Shown here: one piece after another, positions 35,886 to 45,342 of the stretch | Layout: every line of letters starts with the position of its first letter | How positions within the stretch are numbered: position 1 is the first letter of the stretch | Made by a program: the position numbers and the translations under genes | DNA from: Bacillus sp. ZZV12-4809 | GTDB lineage: Bacteria > Bacillota > Bacilli > Bacillales > Cytobacillaceae | DNA: 64,000 nt | NCBI RefSeq assembly: GCF_009849585.1 | Contig: NZ_VCRN01000004.1 | Span: 186,001-250,000, forward strand | Direction: 5' to 3' | The notes under the pieces: generated by a model | What the model saw: only the letters and a program-made list of their open reading frames with translations | Databases searched by the model: none | Told to the model about the DNA's origin: nothing

Positions 35886-35903
35886 TTTATTTCCCCTTTA
35901 TAT

Positions 35904-36731
35904 CTAACGTATTCCGTTGACCAGTCCCATCATTTGATCAGCCATGGAAACGGATCTGGACTGAAACTGATAGGCCCGCTGGAGGTTGATCAATTCTGTC
36001 ATTTCCTTGGATAAATCCACATTGGATTGTTCCAGAGAACCCTGGGCCATTCCAATCTGTCTGCGGAGCGCACCGTTCAGCTCTGAAAAAATCCCTTCGC
36101 CGTCTATACCCTCAGGCAGGCCAAGAAGATTTTCGCCTTTTTGCTCCAGGAATTGAGGCTTGTTGATTAAAACCACTCCAAGACTGAATTCCTGGATATT
36201 CCCATTCGCAGCTTCTGCCAAAAAACTCCCTGATTCAGTCACTTTAAATTTATTCGCCTGTCTATTTATTATAATCGAATTATTATTTTCATCAAGAACC
36301 GGAAGTCCCTCCGCTGTCACAAGCATGGTCTCATTGTCGGACACAGGTGTTAAATAAAATGCGCCTGCTCTTGTAAATCTCACTGCAGATCCGTCTTCCG
36401 TCTGCTCGAGCACACGGAAATACTGGCTTTCCTTTGTAAAGGCAAGGTCAAGCTGCCTGTCTGTCGCCTTTAATGAACCCTGCTGCATGACCATTTGGGA
36501 CTGTGCCAGCTTAGCGCCGACTCCCTGCCTGATGCCTGCCGGTGTCAGCCTCCCTGCTTCAGCAGCCTGATTTGGCTGATTATTGAACTGCTGAAAGAGC
36601 AAATCAGTAAAATTGGCTTCACGTCTTTTATAGCCTGCTGTATCAATGTTGGCCACATTATGGCTGACAATATCCATCTGCTTCTGCAGCTGGGCCAGTG
36701 TATTTGTGGCTGTAATCATAGTTCGATTCAT
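35904..36731 (-). CDS. flhP: Flagellar rod/hook-basal body protein FlhP
   Basis: 275 residues of the FlgG/FlgF family. The N-terminal rod motif DIVSHNVANIDTAGYKRREA and the C-terminal LSKEMTELINLQRAYQFQSR form the coiled coil of axial proteins. Exported by the flagellar type III system. Second of the two rod genes downstream of mbl, as in B. subtilis. Confidence 0.88.
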   Translation of the reverse strand: MNRTMITATNTLAQLQKQMDIVSHNVANIDTAGYKRREANFTDLLFQQFNNQPNQAAEAGRLTPAGIRQGVGAKLAQSQMVMQQGSLKATDRQLDLAFTKESQYFRVLEQTEDGSAVRFTRAGAFYLTPVSDNETMLVTAEGLPVLDENNNSIIINRQANKFKVTESGSFLAEAANGNIQEFSLGVVLINKPQFLEQKGENLLGLPEGIDGEGIFSELNGALRRQIGMAQGSLEQSNVDLSKEMTELINLQRAYQFQSRSVSMADQMMGLVNGIR

Positions 36732-36765
36732 TGTTTTTCCCCCTTAGCGGGTCTGCCGCCGGGCA

Positions 36766-37605
36766 TTACCCGATCCGCCCAATTTCATTTGCGGCTTTCT
36801 CCATACTGCGGTCATATGCCTGCAGAACCTTTTGGTTTGCTTCAAAAGAGCGATAGGCGGCCATCATATCCGTCATTGTGCGGGAAGCATCTACATTGGA
36901 ACGCTCCAAAAAACCCTGCTGCAGCTTGAATTGAACATTCTGTGCATTATAGGCATTTTCAAGAACGCTCTCTTCAGTCACTGCAAAAAGGCCGTCTCCT
37001 TCATTTCGCAGGCTTTCGGGATTTTGGGCAAAAGTGATGCCGAGTCTGGCAGTTTCACCCGCTTCACCCGTAATCATACCATCTTCACTTACAGTAAAAC
37101 GGTCACTGGAAAGCTGAATCCGCTCACCCGCATTATCCAAAATATATAATCCGCCTGCTGTCGTCAAATAACCTCCGGCATCGATGGTAAAATTCCCATT
37201 CCTCGTATAGCGCGGCTCGCCATCCATTCCAGCTGCGGTATAAAAGACCGTTCCTCTTAACCCTGTATCCTGATTTGCCGGCATATTAAGATCCAGTAAT
37301 GCCAGGTCTGTCCCGAGGCCTGTTTCCTTCATATCTCCCTGCAAGAAGGACGGAAGCGTCTCCTGCATATAAACCCCTGTAGTTAATCTGCCAACTTCAT
37401 TATTAAAAGGAAGGTTTAGTCCATTTTCCGTCGGTATGCTATGCTGCCCCATGCGCTGTAAAAGCATTTCCGGAAAAGCCCTCAAGCTTGTCTGGTCTGC
37501 TTTAAAGCCGGGTGTATTGGCATTTGCCATATTATTTGTCAGTACTTCCGTTCTCCGCTGCTGTGCAAGCATTCCGGAAGCAGCTGTGTAGAAACCTCTA
37601 AACAT
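36766..37605 (-). CDS. flhO: Flagellar rod protein FlhO
   Basis: 279 residues from ATG 37603-37605, five bases after AGGTGA; an in-frame GTG nine bases earlier lies in the ribosome-binding site. Motifs LTNNMANANTPGFKADQ at the N-terminus and NVDASRTMTDMMAAYRSFEA at the C-terminus. Paralogous to flhP next door; together they form the distal and proximal rod. Confidence 0.88.
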   Translation of the reverse strand: MFRGFYTAASGMLAQQRRTEVLTNNMANANTPGFKADQTSLRAFPEMLLQRMGQHSIPTENGLNLPFNNEVGRLTTGVYMQETLPSFLQGDMKETGLGTDLALLDLNMPANQDTGLRGTVFYTAAGMDGEPRYTRNGNFTIDAGGYLTTAGGLYILDNAGERIQLSSDRFTVSEDGMITGEAGETARLGITFAQNPESLRNEGDGLFAVTEESVLENAYNAQNVQFKLQQGFLERSNVDASRTMTDMMAAYRSFEANQKVLQAYDRSMEKAANEIGRIG

Positions 37606-37772
37606 CTGTTTCACCTCTATTTATTCCGAACAATATATGCTAGCTCTATTATAAGAAACTTTCCGGCAATAAACATTAAAAATTTGAAGAATCACGTCAG
37701 GTTTTGCAAAATGCTGTCCCTATATGTCATCGGATTAAATGGAAAAATGTTTACAACAATCACCTAAAAAAA

Positions 37773-37791
37773 ACCCGCCAAAGTGGCGGGT
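37773..37791 (-). terminator. Terminator of mbl
   Basis: Minus-strand ACCCGCCA-CTT-TGGCGGGT followed by TTTTTTT. A strong, compact hairpin right after the mbl stop. Confidence 0.93.
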
Positions 37792-37798
37792 CCATTCA

Positions 37799-38800
37799 TT
37801 ATACAAACTTCCTCTTCGGAAGCTTATCAATATTATCAAGCATGATGCCAGTTCCAACGGCTACGCAATCCATCGGGTTTTCGGCAATCAGGACAGGGAC
37901 TTTCAGCTCTTCCGCCAGAAGCTGGTCGATTCCGTGAAGAAGTGCGCCGCCTCCTGTTAAAATAACCCCGCGGTCAATGATGTCTGCAGACAATTCAGGC
38001 GGAGTGCGTTCCAGCACACTTTTAGCAGCCTGAACGATGACATCAACTGATTCTGCCAAAGCACCCTGAACTTCATCAGAACGAACCGTAATGGTTCTTG
38101 GAAGACCCGAAACCATGTCGCGGCCGCGGATTTCCATTTCTTCGTTCTTGCCGCCAGGGAATACAGTCCCGATCGTTACTTTAATATTTTCTGCTGTTCT
38201 TTCACCGATTAATAGCTTGTACTCTTTTTTGATGTATTGAAGAATTTCGTTGTCAAATTTATCTCCGGCCATCTTAATAGATGAAGATGTTACAATGTCA
38301 CCCATTGATAAAACTGCGACATCCGTGGTTCCGCCGCCGATATCGACAACCATGTTGCCGCTCGGCTGGAAGATATCCATGCCTGCGCCGATGGCTGCAA
38401 TTTTTGGTTCTTCTTCGAGGTAAATCTTTTTGCCGCCGCTTTTCTCAGCCGCTTCCTTGATCGCTTTCTGTTCAACACCTGTCACATTTGTCGGGCAGCA
38501 GATCAGAATGCGCGGCTTTGATAAAAAGCCTTTTACATTTAGTTTATTAATAAAATGCTTCAGCATCGCTTCTGTTACATCAAAGTCGGCAATAACCCCA
38601 TCTTTTAGCGGGCGAATCGCCACGATGTTACCCGGCGTACGGCCGACCATACGGCGCGCTTCTTCTCCTACGGCAAGCACCTTGTTTGTATTCCGGTCAA
38701 TCGCCACTACAGACGGTTCATTCAGCACAATACCGCGCCCTTTAACATGGATCAGCACATTGGCAGTTCCTAAATCAATCCCAATATCCCTAGCTAACAT
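37799..38800 (-). CDS. mbl: Rod-shape protein Mbl (MreB paralogue)
   Basis: 333 residues, identical in length to B. subtilis Mbl, from ATG 38798-38800 behind AAGGAGG. Actin-fold ATPase: phosphate-1 IGIDLGTANVLIHVKGRGIV, phosphate-2 VVDIGGGTTDVAVLS, adenosine motif GVILTGGGALLHG. Guides lateral peptidoglycan synthesis along the membrane. Gene order mbl-flhO-flhP is conserved. Confidence 0.96.
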   Translation of the reverse strand: MLARDIGIDLGTANVLIHVKGRGIVLNEPSVVAIDRNTNKVLAVGEEARRMVGRTPGNIVAIRPLKDGVIADFDVTEAMLKHFINKLNVKGFLSKPRILICCPTNVTGVEQKAIKEAAEKSGGKKIYLEEEPKIAAIGAGMDIFQPSGNMVVDIGGGTTDVAVLSMGDIVTSSSIKMAGDKFDNEILQYIKKEYKLLIGERTAENIKVTIGTVFPGGKNEEMEIRGRDMVSGLPRTITVRSDEVQGALAESVDVIVQAAKSVLERTPPELSADIIDRGVILTGGGALLHGIDQLLAEELKVPVLIAENPMDCVAVGTGIMLDNIDKLPKRKFV

Positions 38801-38938
38801 TTCTTTTTTTCCTCCTTGCAACATGGCCAGCTTCTGTCCGCACCTTTGAAGGCTCTCTCTATTTAGGCATTCTTAAAGCGAACTTCGCTTATTAATTTTT
38901 AGTTAGATGATTATTTCATATTCGTATCAGCAGTTAAA

Positions 38939-38987
38939 GCCACGCAAAAAAATCAGTTCTTTAATAAAAGAAATGATTTTGCCTGGC
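38939..38987 (-). terminator. Long hairpin between spoIIID and mbl
   Basis: Minus-strand GCAAAATCATTTCTTT / AAAGAACTGATTTTTTTGC with an outer GCC/GGC closure. Probable terminator for the spoIIID transcript, 330 bases downstream of it. Confidence 0.65.
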
Positions 38988-39104
38988 ATCTCTTTAGGAG
39001 TCCTAGTCTTTACGAACCAAGTTCTATCCTAATTTTATATTTTAACACATTCCTTGTGAAAACAGTAACATTTTGACATATTTTGTGAGACTTTTTGAGG
39101 GTTT

Positions 39105-39242
39105 TTGTCGAAATGGGGAAAAGGATGCAGGCGACTTGGTAAGGGGCTTAAATCCATAGAGCACGCCCTGATTCAGGCAATGGAAACAGCTTATGAGCTT
39201 TTAGCCCCCGGAGCCGCAATTGAGGTTCATGTACAACATTGA
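39105..39242 (+). CDS. Possible small ORF or gene remnant
   Basis: A TTG-started frame of 45 codons whose second half looks coding (IEHALIQAMETAYELLAPGA, then AIEVHVQH before the stop). A GAGGG lies only four bases before the TTG. Not recognised. It sits in the otherwise gene-free 490 bases between mbl and spoIIID and could be the 3' remnant of a lost gene. Confidence 0.25.
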   Translation: MSKWGKGCRRLGKGLKSIEHALIQAMETAYELLAPGAAIEVHVQH

Positions 39243-39314
39243 AAATTAAGTGTGACACTGCTAAAATGGCAATCTTTAGCCTTTGACGCCTTTATAGGCG
39301 CCATCTGTTTCTTT

Positions 39315-39587
39315 TCATTTAACTGGCTCTTCTTCCATTTCTTCTTTTTTATACTTCATTTTAGTGGCTTCACCGCCGCGCAGATGGCGGATCGATTTAT
39401 GATAATCCAGGATTTCCTTTACTTCGTTTGCCAGTTCAGGATTGATTTCAGGCAGTCTTTCCGTCAAGTCTTTATGGACTGTACTTTTGGATACGCCAAA
39501 CTCCTTCGCGATTACGCGAACCGTTTTCTTCGTCTCCACGATATACTTTCCAATCTTGATAGTTCTCTCTTTGATGTAATCGTGCAC
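39315..39587 (-). CDS. spoIIID: Sporulation regulator SpoIIID
   Basis: 90 residues from GTG 39585-39587 (GAGGG eight bases upstream), giving the N-terminus MHDYIKERTIKIGKYIVETK known for SpoIIID. HTH at VRVIAKEFGVSKSTVHKDLT. Mother-cell transcription factor that reshapes the sigma-E regulon. Any start further upstream would add 27 residues absent from the family. Preceded by usd and a sigma-E promoter. Confidence 0.95.
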   Translation of the reverse strand: MHDYIKERTIKIGKYIVETKKTVRVIAKEFGVSKSTVHKDLTERLPEINPELANEVKEILDYHKSIRHLRGGEATKMKYKKEEMEEEPVK

Positions 39588-39678
39588 ACCACTCGCCCTC
39601 CCCGATTTGGATGTGAGAAGTGTGAAATGAGACTCGCTTTCTGTCTGGTTATGAACTGTATTCCGCATGAATTCCTGA

Positions 39679-39792
39679 TTAATTGATGTTAATCGTACAT
39701 GCGCCTGAAAAGCTTGCTTTCAGTTTGCGGTAATTAAACATGTCCTCAACATATTCATTAGTTTTAGTAAAACGAACCCTCACCTCATACAT
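39679..39792 (-). CDS. usd: Usd leader peptide upstream of spoIIID
   Basis: 37-codon frame MYEVRVRFTKTNEYVEDMFN, then YRKLKASFSGACTININ, ending 91 bases before spoIIID. B. subtilis has a short translated gene, usd, at this place that is needed for spoIIID translation. Position, length and promoter agree. The ribosome-binding site (AAAGAGA) is weak. Confidence 0.7.
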   Translation of the reverse strand: MYEVRVRFTKTNEYVEDMFNYRKLKASFSGACTININ

Positions 39793-39813
39793 TCTCTTTG
39801 TAAGGTTTGTAAC

Positions 39814-39842
39814 AGTTTATTAGCTTGGTTGAGGAAATATGC
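39814..39842 (-). promoter_or_regulatory. Sigma-E promoter of usd-spoIIID
   Basis: Minus strand GCATATT-N14-AATAAACT matches the sigma-E consensus KMATATT-N14-CATACAHT (six of eight in the -10). It places the start about 15 bases before usd, as expected for mother-cell expression. Confidence 0.6.
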
Positions 39843-39957
39843 ACGAAAAACGCAATAAGGACAAGGTTTTGTGTAAATTTTTTGAAAATAGGACATCTGG
39901 AAGTCAAAATAAGAAATGTTTTCAAAAAATTTTTAAGTTAATTGAAAACTAAACAGC

Positions 39958-40152
39958 CTAAAGACCAGTGATGAAATTCCTGATTTTTATCGTTGCATCG
40001 ATGATTTCCGGGATTTTCCGCTCAGATTCGACAAAATCCTTCATTGCTGCATCATTCAACCTGAAGTCAACAAACCACATCTTAGGAAATAGATAATTGC
40101 TTATATCTAGTAATCGATGAAGGTATAGAACTATATGTTTTTCCGGAATCAA
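39958..40152 (-). CDS. Small hypothetical protein, uncertain
   Basis: 64 residues from TTG 40150-40152, or up to eight more codons to the upstream stop at 40177. The composition (LHRLLDISNYLFPKMWFVDF) looks coding, but no ribosome-binding site is near the start: the only AGGAAGGAG is 20 bases away. Could be a remnant of a longer gene. Confidence 0.35.
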   Translation of the reverse strand: MIPEKHIVLYLHRLLDISNYLFPKMWFVDFRLNDAAMKDFVESERKIPEIIDATIKIRNFITGL

Positions 40153-40277
40153 GATGAAAGAGCCAGGAACTCCTTCCTATTGTGAAGCGGATATATATAC
40201 CGTACTATTTTTTCGGGAAACAATACATTTAATTGGTTATTAATCCACTATATTCCATAAGATAGGATGAACATAGA

Positions 40278-40916
40278 ATGCAAACACGCAAGGAAAGAAT
40301 TCAAAATGATAAAAAAAGGAAGCTGAAAGCAGGGGGAATGACTGCAGCTAGCGCCGTTTTTGCGGCATTGATCGCTTCTGCCGGTTTCAGCGCTTCAGCA
40401 AAAGAAGCCCATGCATTGACAGGATTCTATAAAGTGAAGCAGGGAGATACTTTATATAAAATCTCCAGGCAGCATGATATGACGGTTAAAGAATTGAAAG
40501 CGGTAAACAATCTTAAGTCTAATACCATCCATCCGGGCCAAACACTGGAGGTTCGCATTGAACGTCATACAGGAGAACCTGTGAATAACCAGACAGCTGT
40601 TTATACCGTGGTGCCGGGCGATACACTTTGGGGAATCGCCAAGCGCTATCGGATGGATGTCAATGAATTGAAAAGATTGAACAATATAAAAAGTGATATG
40701 GTCCTCATCAGCCAAAAGCTGATCATTAAAGGGAATATTTCCAAAACAATGGCCATCATCACCGGTGCGGCAGACAATTTTACGGTGGAATTTAAAAACG
40801 GGAATGATTATTTTACATTAAAGGTACCTTATGGAACAGCACAGTCTTATCAAGAAAGGGCAGGTAAAGAAATCCTCGTGGTTTACAAGGACGATGCTCT
40901 GATCAATGGACAATAA
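40278..40916 (+). CDS. Secreted protein with two LysM domains
   Basis: 212 residues. Positively charged N-terminus and membrane segment (AGGMTAASAVFAALIASAGF) acting as signal peptide, then LysM 1 (FYKVKQGDTLYKISRQHDMT) and LysM 2 (VYTVVPGDTLWGIAKRYRMD), which bind peptidoglycan. The C-terminal 60 residues show no known catalytic motif. Cell-wall attached; possibly involved in sporulation or wall maintenance. Confidence 0.85.
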   Translation: MQTRKERIQNDKKRKLKAGGMTAASAVFAALIASAGFSASAKEAHALTGFYKVKQGDTLYKISRQHDMTVKELKAVNNLKSNTIHPGQTLEVRIERHTGEPVNNQTAVYTVVPGDTLWGIAKRYRMDVNELKRLNNIKSDMVLISQKLIIKGNISKTMAIITGAADNFTVEFKNGNDYFTLKVPYGTAQSYQERAGKEILVVYKDDALINGQ

Positions 40917-40922
40917 AGGGAT

Positions 40923-40947
40923 GGAAGGCCGGTTTTAGCCGGCTTCC
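40923..40947 (+). terminator. GC-rich hairpin after the LysM gene
   Basis: GGAAGGCCGG-TTTTAG-CCGGCTTCC (one bulged base) seven bases after the stop. It has no U tract, so termination is only probable. Confidence 0.5.
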
Positions 40948-41008
40948 CCTAGCTAAACTACATCAACCACCCGCTCATCAACATTCCAACCACGTATATC
41001 TGCAGCGC

Positions 41009-41674
41009 TTAATAATGCAGAGATCTCATTTGACTGTCTGTTGCTTTAATCAATTCCCCCCAGGTTTGATAACCCCTCTGCTGAAATTGAAAAAGCAGCT
41101 CTACAAATAGGTAAGCGGTCATTAAAGCATCCCCACCTGCCCGATGGCGTTCATATATGCGGGTGCCGAATGCCATGGCATACCTTTCAAGATCTCGCAT
41201 ATCGAAGGACGGAGCAATATATCCCATCAGATCTAGCGTGTCAATGGTCAGGAAATTTTTTAATACAAGCTTTTCGCGTTTACATTCACTCTTTATAGCC
41301 AAGGCATCGAAGCTTACATAATGCCCAACCAGGCATACCGCCTCCCTTGATTCGACATACTCAAAGAAGCTCTGAATAGCTTCCAGGGCATATGGGGCGT
41401 CTTTTACCTGCTCATCAGTAATAGAGGTTAGTTCTTTTATTTCCCGAGAAATTTGTCGGTTTGGGTTAACATATGTCTGAAAAAGGTCCTTTTCCTGTAC
41501 TTGCAATCCTTTCACCGGGACTGCGCCAATCTCAATGATCCGGTCTGAGGCAGAAACCTGAAATCCTGTTGTTTCCGTATCAAAGACAATAAAATTTAGA
41601 TCTTCAAGTGGAGTGGATAATGGAATCGTTTCATATCTTATCGGACATGACACATTTTTCCTGAGTAAGAACAT
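41009..41674 (-). CDS. DEDDh 3'-5' exonuclease (DNA polymerase III epsilon-like)
   Basis: 221 residues. ExoI motif FIVFDTETTGF, ExoII LVGHYVSFDALAIK, and ExoIII ERHRAGGDALMTAYLF with the catalytic His and Asp: all DEDDh residues are present. It starts 18 bases after the CBS-nucleotidyltransferase gene; this trio with an acetate-type symporter is a recurring gene cluster. Role there unknown, perhaps nucleic-acid or nucleotide turnover. Confidence 0.88.
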   Translation of the reverse strand: MFLLRKNVSCPIRYETIPLSTPLEDLNFIVFDTETTGFQVSASDRIIEIGAVPVKGLQVQEKDLFQTYVNPNRQISREIKELTSITDEQVKDAPYALEAIQSFFEYVESREAVCLVGHYVSFDALAIKSECKREKLVLKNFLTIDTLDLMGYIAPSFDMRDLERYAMAFGTRIYERHRAGGDALMTAYLFVELLFQFQQRGYQTWGELIKATDSQMRSLHY

Positions 41675-41691
41675 ACCAGCCTCCTTCAGTG

Positions 41692-43602
41692 CTATACTGT
41701 GAATCTTGCCAATGCATGACTCTGCAGCTCCTTTAATGTCTTTAAGCTTAGAATCAATTCTTCTTTTTCACGGGTAGACAATCTCAATAATGATACAACG
41801 GACGATGGGACCGCACCGTTTTTTTCCTGCTGCCAGCGCCGGTTGACATACAGTGTCAGGATAGTGCTTACAGATTCTATCAAGTCGTGTGTAAACTCCT
41901 TTGAAAATACCTGCCTATCCTTTAGGAAATCTATTTTTTCAAGAGGAGTTCCTGATAGTTTTCCATGCGTCAGCGACAAAATTTGCAGGCTGTGATGATA
42001 GGGAAATAGAACCTCTTTTTTCATATCCATGCTTTTGCGCTGCAGCTTAAATAAGGACCGGAGCGGCTGACCTAACGCAGGAATGGGCTGTTCCCTTTCA
42101 AGCTGTGCCAGCCGGTATAGAAAGATTCTGGATTTTTTCATCTGCTCCAGAATCCTGGCTTCGAATTTTGCATGAAGCTCTTCACTTCCTGAAATTAGCC
42201 GATAAGAGAAAAAGTTCTGCGCTGACAGTAAATTGTCATTAGTAGATTGAAGCATCCAGGTCCGCAGCCGCTCCTCCCATACGGACAGTGCCCCCCGCCA
42301 TTTCTTCTCACTGCACATCATTAGCCCTTTGCACCGTGCGTAACCGGCACTCTCCATGTTAGAAGTGATCCTTTTTCCCAGCTCTTCAAAAAATTCGCCG
42401 GCTTCCTTCGAGTGGTTCTCATAAACCAGGAAATGGTCCTGATCTGTGAGCATAAACTGTTCTCCGCGGCCGCTTGAGCCCATGTGATAGAAAGCATACT
42501 CGCATGGCTGCTGCAAACCTTTTTCCTTCAGTTCTGAAATAGATAATGCTATGATTCTGCCCGCCAGGCGGTCGTATAGTTTTGTAATGATATCAAGCGC
42601 CTTTAATATAGGAACACGGTCTCTTAGTAAGGAATCCATTATCTCATAGATGCCGGTTTTTATTTGCGGCAGGCTGTCCCGATCAGCTTTTTCGATTTTT
42701 TGAACCGTCTTTATTACATTCTCATTTTTCTTTCTCAGCAAATCTGATAGTGTCACAATCCCTGCGACCTTTGAATCTTCCATGACAGGGAGGTGTTTGA
42801 TTCCCTTTAACAGAATCAGTGAAAGGACGTCATAATAATAGGCAGACCTGGATACGGTGATTGGATTGGCTGTCATAATGGTGCATGCCGGAGCCGTCAT
42901 ATCTGCCCCTTCAGCAGCAGCCCATTCCACAATGTCTCTTTCCGTAATAATTCCTTTTAAGCTGTCCTTTTCTGTAACGAGAACCGAACTAATCTTTCTT
43001 TTTAGCATGAGCTGGGCAGCTTCCTGAATGGCTGCAGCCGGGCTGACTGCGGCCGCCTCACTGCTCATGACATCCTGAACCCTGATCATGAGCGCATCAT
43101 TTTCACCATAATCTGTTGCCAGCTTAATCTGTTCTGCAAGTGACGTGTATACATCCTTCAATCTGACAGCTACCTGAGCCAGCAAGTAATCATGAACTGC
43201 CGGATCACCCCACCTTTTTCTCACCACTTCAAAGGGAATGAACATCGCCTGTACCTCACTTGAGGCTTTGACTTCAACCAGCTCTGCAGGAGGCTGTTTG
43301 GAAACACCCAGGAAATCGGATAAGCTGGAAAAACCAATCAGCTCTCCTGTCTGGATCACTTCGAGCACTTCCTCCCTCCCGCTGTGATCATTTTTCACTA
43401 CTACCTCTGAAAGACCTTCTAAAAGGAGCAGAAGACCATCACGAGGTGTATTTTTTTTCAGGATCATATCGTTCTTTTTGTAGTGGCGAACTTCGCACAT
43501 AGATAAAAGCGAAAGGGCTGTGTCAGATTCCACCCCATGAAAAAAAGGGTGAAACCGCACAGCCTCCAGATTGTAAAGGTTATACAGATTTTGATCCATC
43601 AT
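41692..43602 (-). CDS. cNMP-binding/CBS/DUF294 nucleotidyltransferase-like signalling protein
   Basis: 636 residues. Cyclic-nucleotide-binding domain (about 15-135, HYKKNDMILKKNTPRDGLLL), CBS pair (about 175-295, ISSVLVTEKDSLKGIITERD), a GlnD-like nucleotidyltransferase (MGSSGRGEQFMLTDQDHFLV, with the G-S and D-x-D motif) and a helical C-terminal DUF294 domain. Probably senses nucleotides and regulates the co-transcribed symporter. Overlaps that gene by 23 bases. Confidence 0.88.
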   Translation of the reverse strand: MMDQNLYNLYNLEAVRFHPFFHGVESDTALSLLSMCEVRHYKKNDMILKKNTPRDGLLLLLEGLSEVVVKNDHSGREEVLEVIQTGELIGFSSLSDFLGVSKQPPAELVEVKASSEVQAMFIPFEVVRKRWGDPAVHDYLLAQVAVRLKDVYTSLAEQIKLATDYGENDALMIRVQDVMSSEAAAVSPAAAIQEAAQLMLKRKISSVLVTEKDSLKGIITERDIVEWAAAEGADMTAPACTIMTANPITVSRSAYYYDVLSLILLKGIKHLPVMEDSKVAGIVTLSDLLRKKNENVIKTVQKIEKADRDSLPQIKTGIYEIMDSLLRDRVPILKALDIITKLYDRLAGRIIALSISELKEKGLQQPCEYAFYHMGSSGRGEQFMLTDQDHFLVYENHSKEAGEFFEELGKRITSNMESAGYARCKGLMMCSEKKWRGALSVWEERLRTWMLQSTNDNLLSAQNFFSYRLISGSEELHAKFEARILEQMKKSRIFLYRLAQLEREQPIPALGQPLRSLFKLQRKSMDMKKEVLFPYHHSLQILSLTHGKLSGTPLEKIDFLKDRQVFSKEFTHDLIESVSTILTLYVNRRWQQEKNGAVPSSVVSLLRLSTREKEELILSLKTLKELQSHALARFTV

Positions 43603-45256
43603 CGTTCATCCATACTTCACCATCTTTATATACCATTTGCTCCGGATAGCGAAGATCCATAACTTCCTCCTGAATTTTTTGCGAAGGAGCCGCTGTCATG
43701 AGTGAAACAATAATATTAGCAGCAAACGCAGCTGCGGCACCAAACACTCCTGCACCTGTATCAATGATTCCAAGGATTGTAAATCCTCCATATTTAGCTG
43801 CAAAGATGTATGCCAGCGTAACACCTAACCCGACCAGCAGTCCTGCAATAACCCCTTGTGAGTTTGAACGCTTCCACCACACACCCAGAACGAGAGCCGG
43901 GAAGAATGTCCCTGTCGCGAGCGCAAATGCCCAGGCCACAATCTGTGTAATAGCTCCTGGCGGATTAAGCGCGATCACACCGGCCAAAAGAGTGGCGATG
44001 ACGATTGACCAGCGGGCAACTGAAAGGCGTGTTTTTTCCGTTGAATTCGGTTTTAGCACCCGGTAAAAAATATCGTGGGCAAATGCAGAAGAGATCGAAA
44101 TCATCAAACCACCCGCTGTTGATAAAGCAGCCGCCATAGCCCCCGCTGCCACCAGGCCGATAACAAACATGCCAAGATTGGCAATTTCTGGTGTTGCCAT
44201 AACCACAATATCGTTCGAAATAATGAGTTCACTCCATTGCAGCACACCATCACCATTTCCATCTGCGACTTGCAGCTTGCCTGTATCCACCCACGTCTTC
44301 GTCCAGGCTGGAAGTTCAGCAATTTTGCTGCCCGCTACCTGTGTCATAAGGATGAAGCGGGAAAATGCAGCATAAGCTGGAGCGGACAGGTAGAGCAAGC
44401 CGATAAATAATAATGCCCATGCACCAGACCAGCGTGCAGCTTTCATAGTGGACACAGTATAAAAACGGACAATAACATGCGGAAGACCAGCAGTACCAGC
44501 CATCAGGGTAAACATAAGGGCAAGGAACTGCCACTTTGTTCCATTGGTGAATGGCGCAAAGTATTCAGATATTCCTAATTCGCGATCAAGCTCACCCATT
44601 TTTCCGACTATATCACCGTAAGAAATCCAAGGCAAAGGGTTCCCTGTTAATTGCAGCGCCATGAAAATGACCGGAATTAAGTAAGCAATAATTAAGATAA
44701 TGTATTGGGCAACCTGCGTCCAGGTAATCCCCTTCATACCTCCAAATGCAGCATAAAAGGCAATCAGAATCACCCCGATCATTGTGCCTATTTTCGCATC
44801 AATTTCAAATAAACGGCCAATAACCACCCCGGAACCTGACAGTTGTCCGATTGAATATGTAAAGCTGATGATAATGGTGCAAATAGCTGCGAGAACACGC
44901 GCTGTATGGCTGTCAAAGCGATCGCCGATGAATTCCGGAACCGTATAGCGTCCATATTTCCGAAGCTGTGGTGCCAACAGGAAGGTTAACAGCAGGTATC
45001 CGCCCGTCCAGCCCATAATATAGGCAAGTCCATCATAGCCTAGAAGCATAATGGTTCCTGCCATCCCGATAAAGGAAGCGGCACTCATCCAGTCAGCGCC
45101 AATTGCCATTCCATTGAAGATTGGCGGCACTCCGCGGCCGGCAACATAGAACTCGGACGTCTCTTTGGCTTTATTGTAAATGGCTATGCCGATATACAAA
45201 GCAAATGTAGCTAAAATGATGGATAATGAGACCAAAAACTGTGTATCCAAGAACAT
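43580..45256 (-). CDS. Sodium:solute symporter, cation/acetate (ActP-like)
   Basis: 558 residues, about 13 membrane helices. SSS-family signatures YVAGRGVPPIFNGMAIGADW and GGMKGITWTQVAQYIILIIA. Resembles acetate/monocarboxylate symporters that pair with a DUF4212 subunit. A TTG at 45248-45250, six bases after GGGGG, is an alternative start two codons downstream. Middle gene of a four-gene operon. Confidence 0.9.
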   Translation of the reverse strand: MFLDTQFLVSLSIILATFALYIGIAIYNKAKETSEFYVAGRGVPPIFNGMAIGADWMSAASFIGMAGTIMLLGYDGLAYIMGWTGGYLLLTFLLAPQLRKYGRYTVPEFIGDRFDSHTARVLAAICTIIISFTYSIGQLSGSGVVIGRLFEIDAKIGTMIGVILIAFYAAFGGMKGITWTQVAQYIILIIAYLIPVIFMALQLTGNPLPWISYGDIVGKMGELDRELGISEYFAPFTNGTKWQFLALMFTLMAGTAGLPHVIVRFYTVSTMKAARWSGAWALLFIGLLYLSAPAYAAFSRFILMTQVAGSKIAELPAWTKTWVDTGKLQVADGNGDGVLQWSELIISNDIVVMATPEIANLGMFVIGLVAAGAMAAALSTAGGLMISISSAFAHDIFYRVLKPNSTEKTRLSVARWSIVIATLLAGVIALNPPGAITQIVAWAFALATGTFFPALVLGVWWKRSNSQGVIAGLLVGLGVTLAYIFAAKYGGFTILGIIDTGAGVFGAAAAFAANIIVSLMTAAPSQKIQEEVMDLRYPEQMVYKDGEVWMNDDGSKSV

Positions 45257-45342
45257 CCCCCTTTTTTTCGATCGATTTTTTTTGACGCCCCATTTATCTC
45301 TCTGTATAGCGGAGGGTTGAACATCCCCTCATTTTTCTTTAA

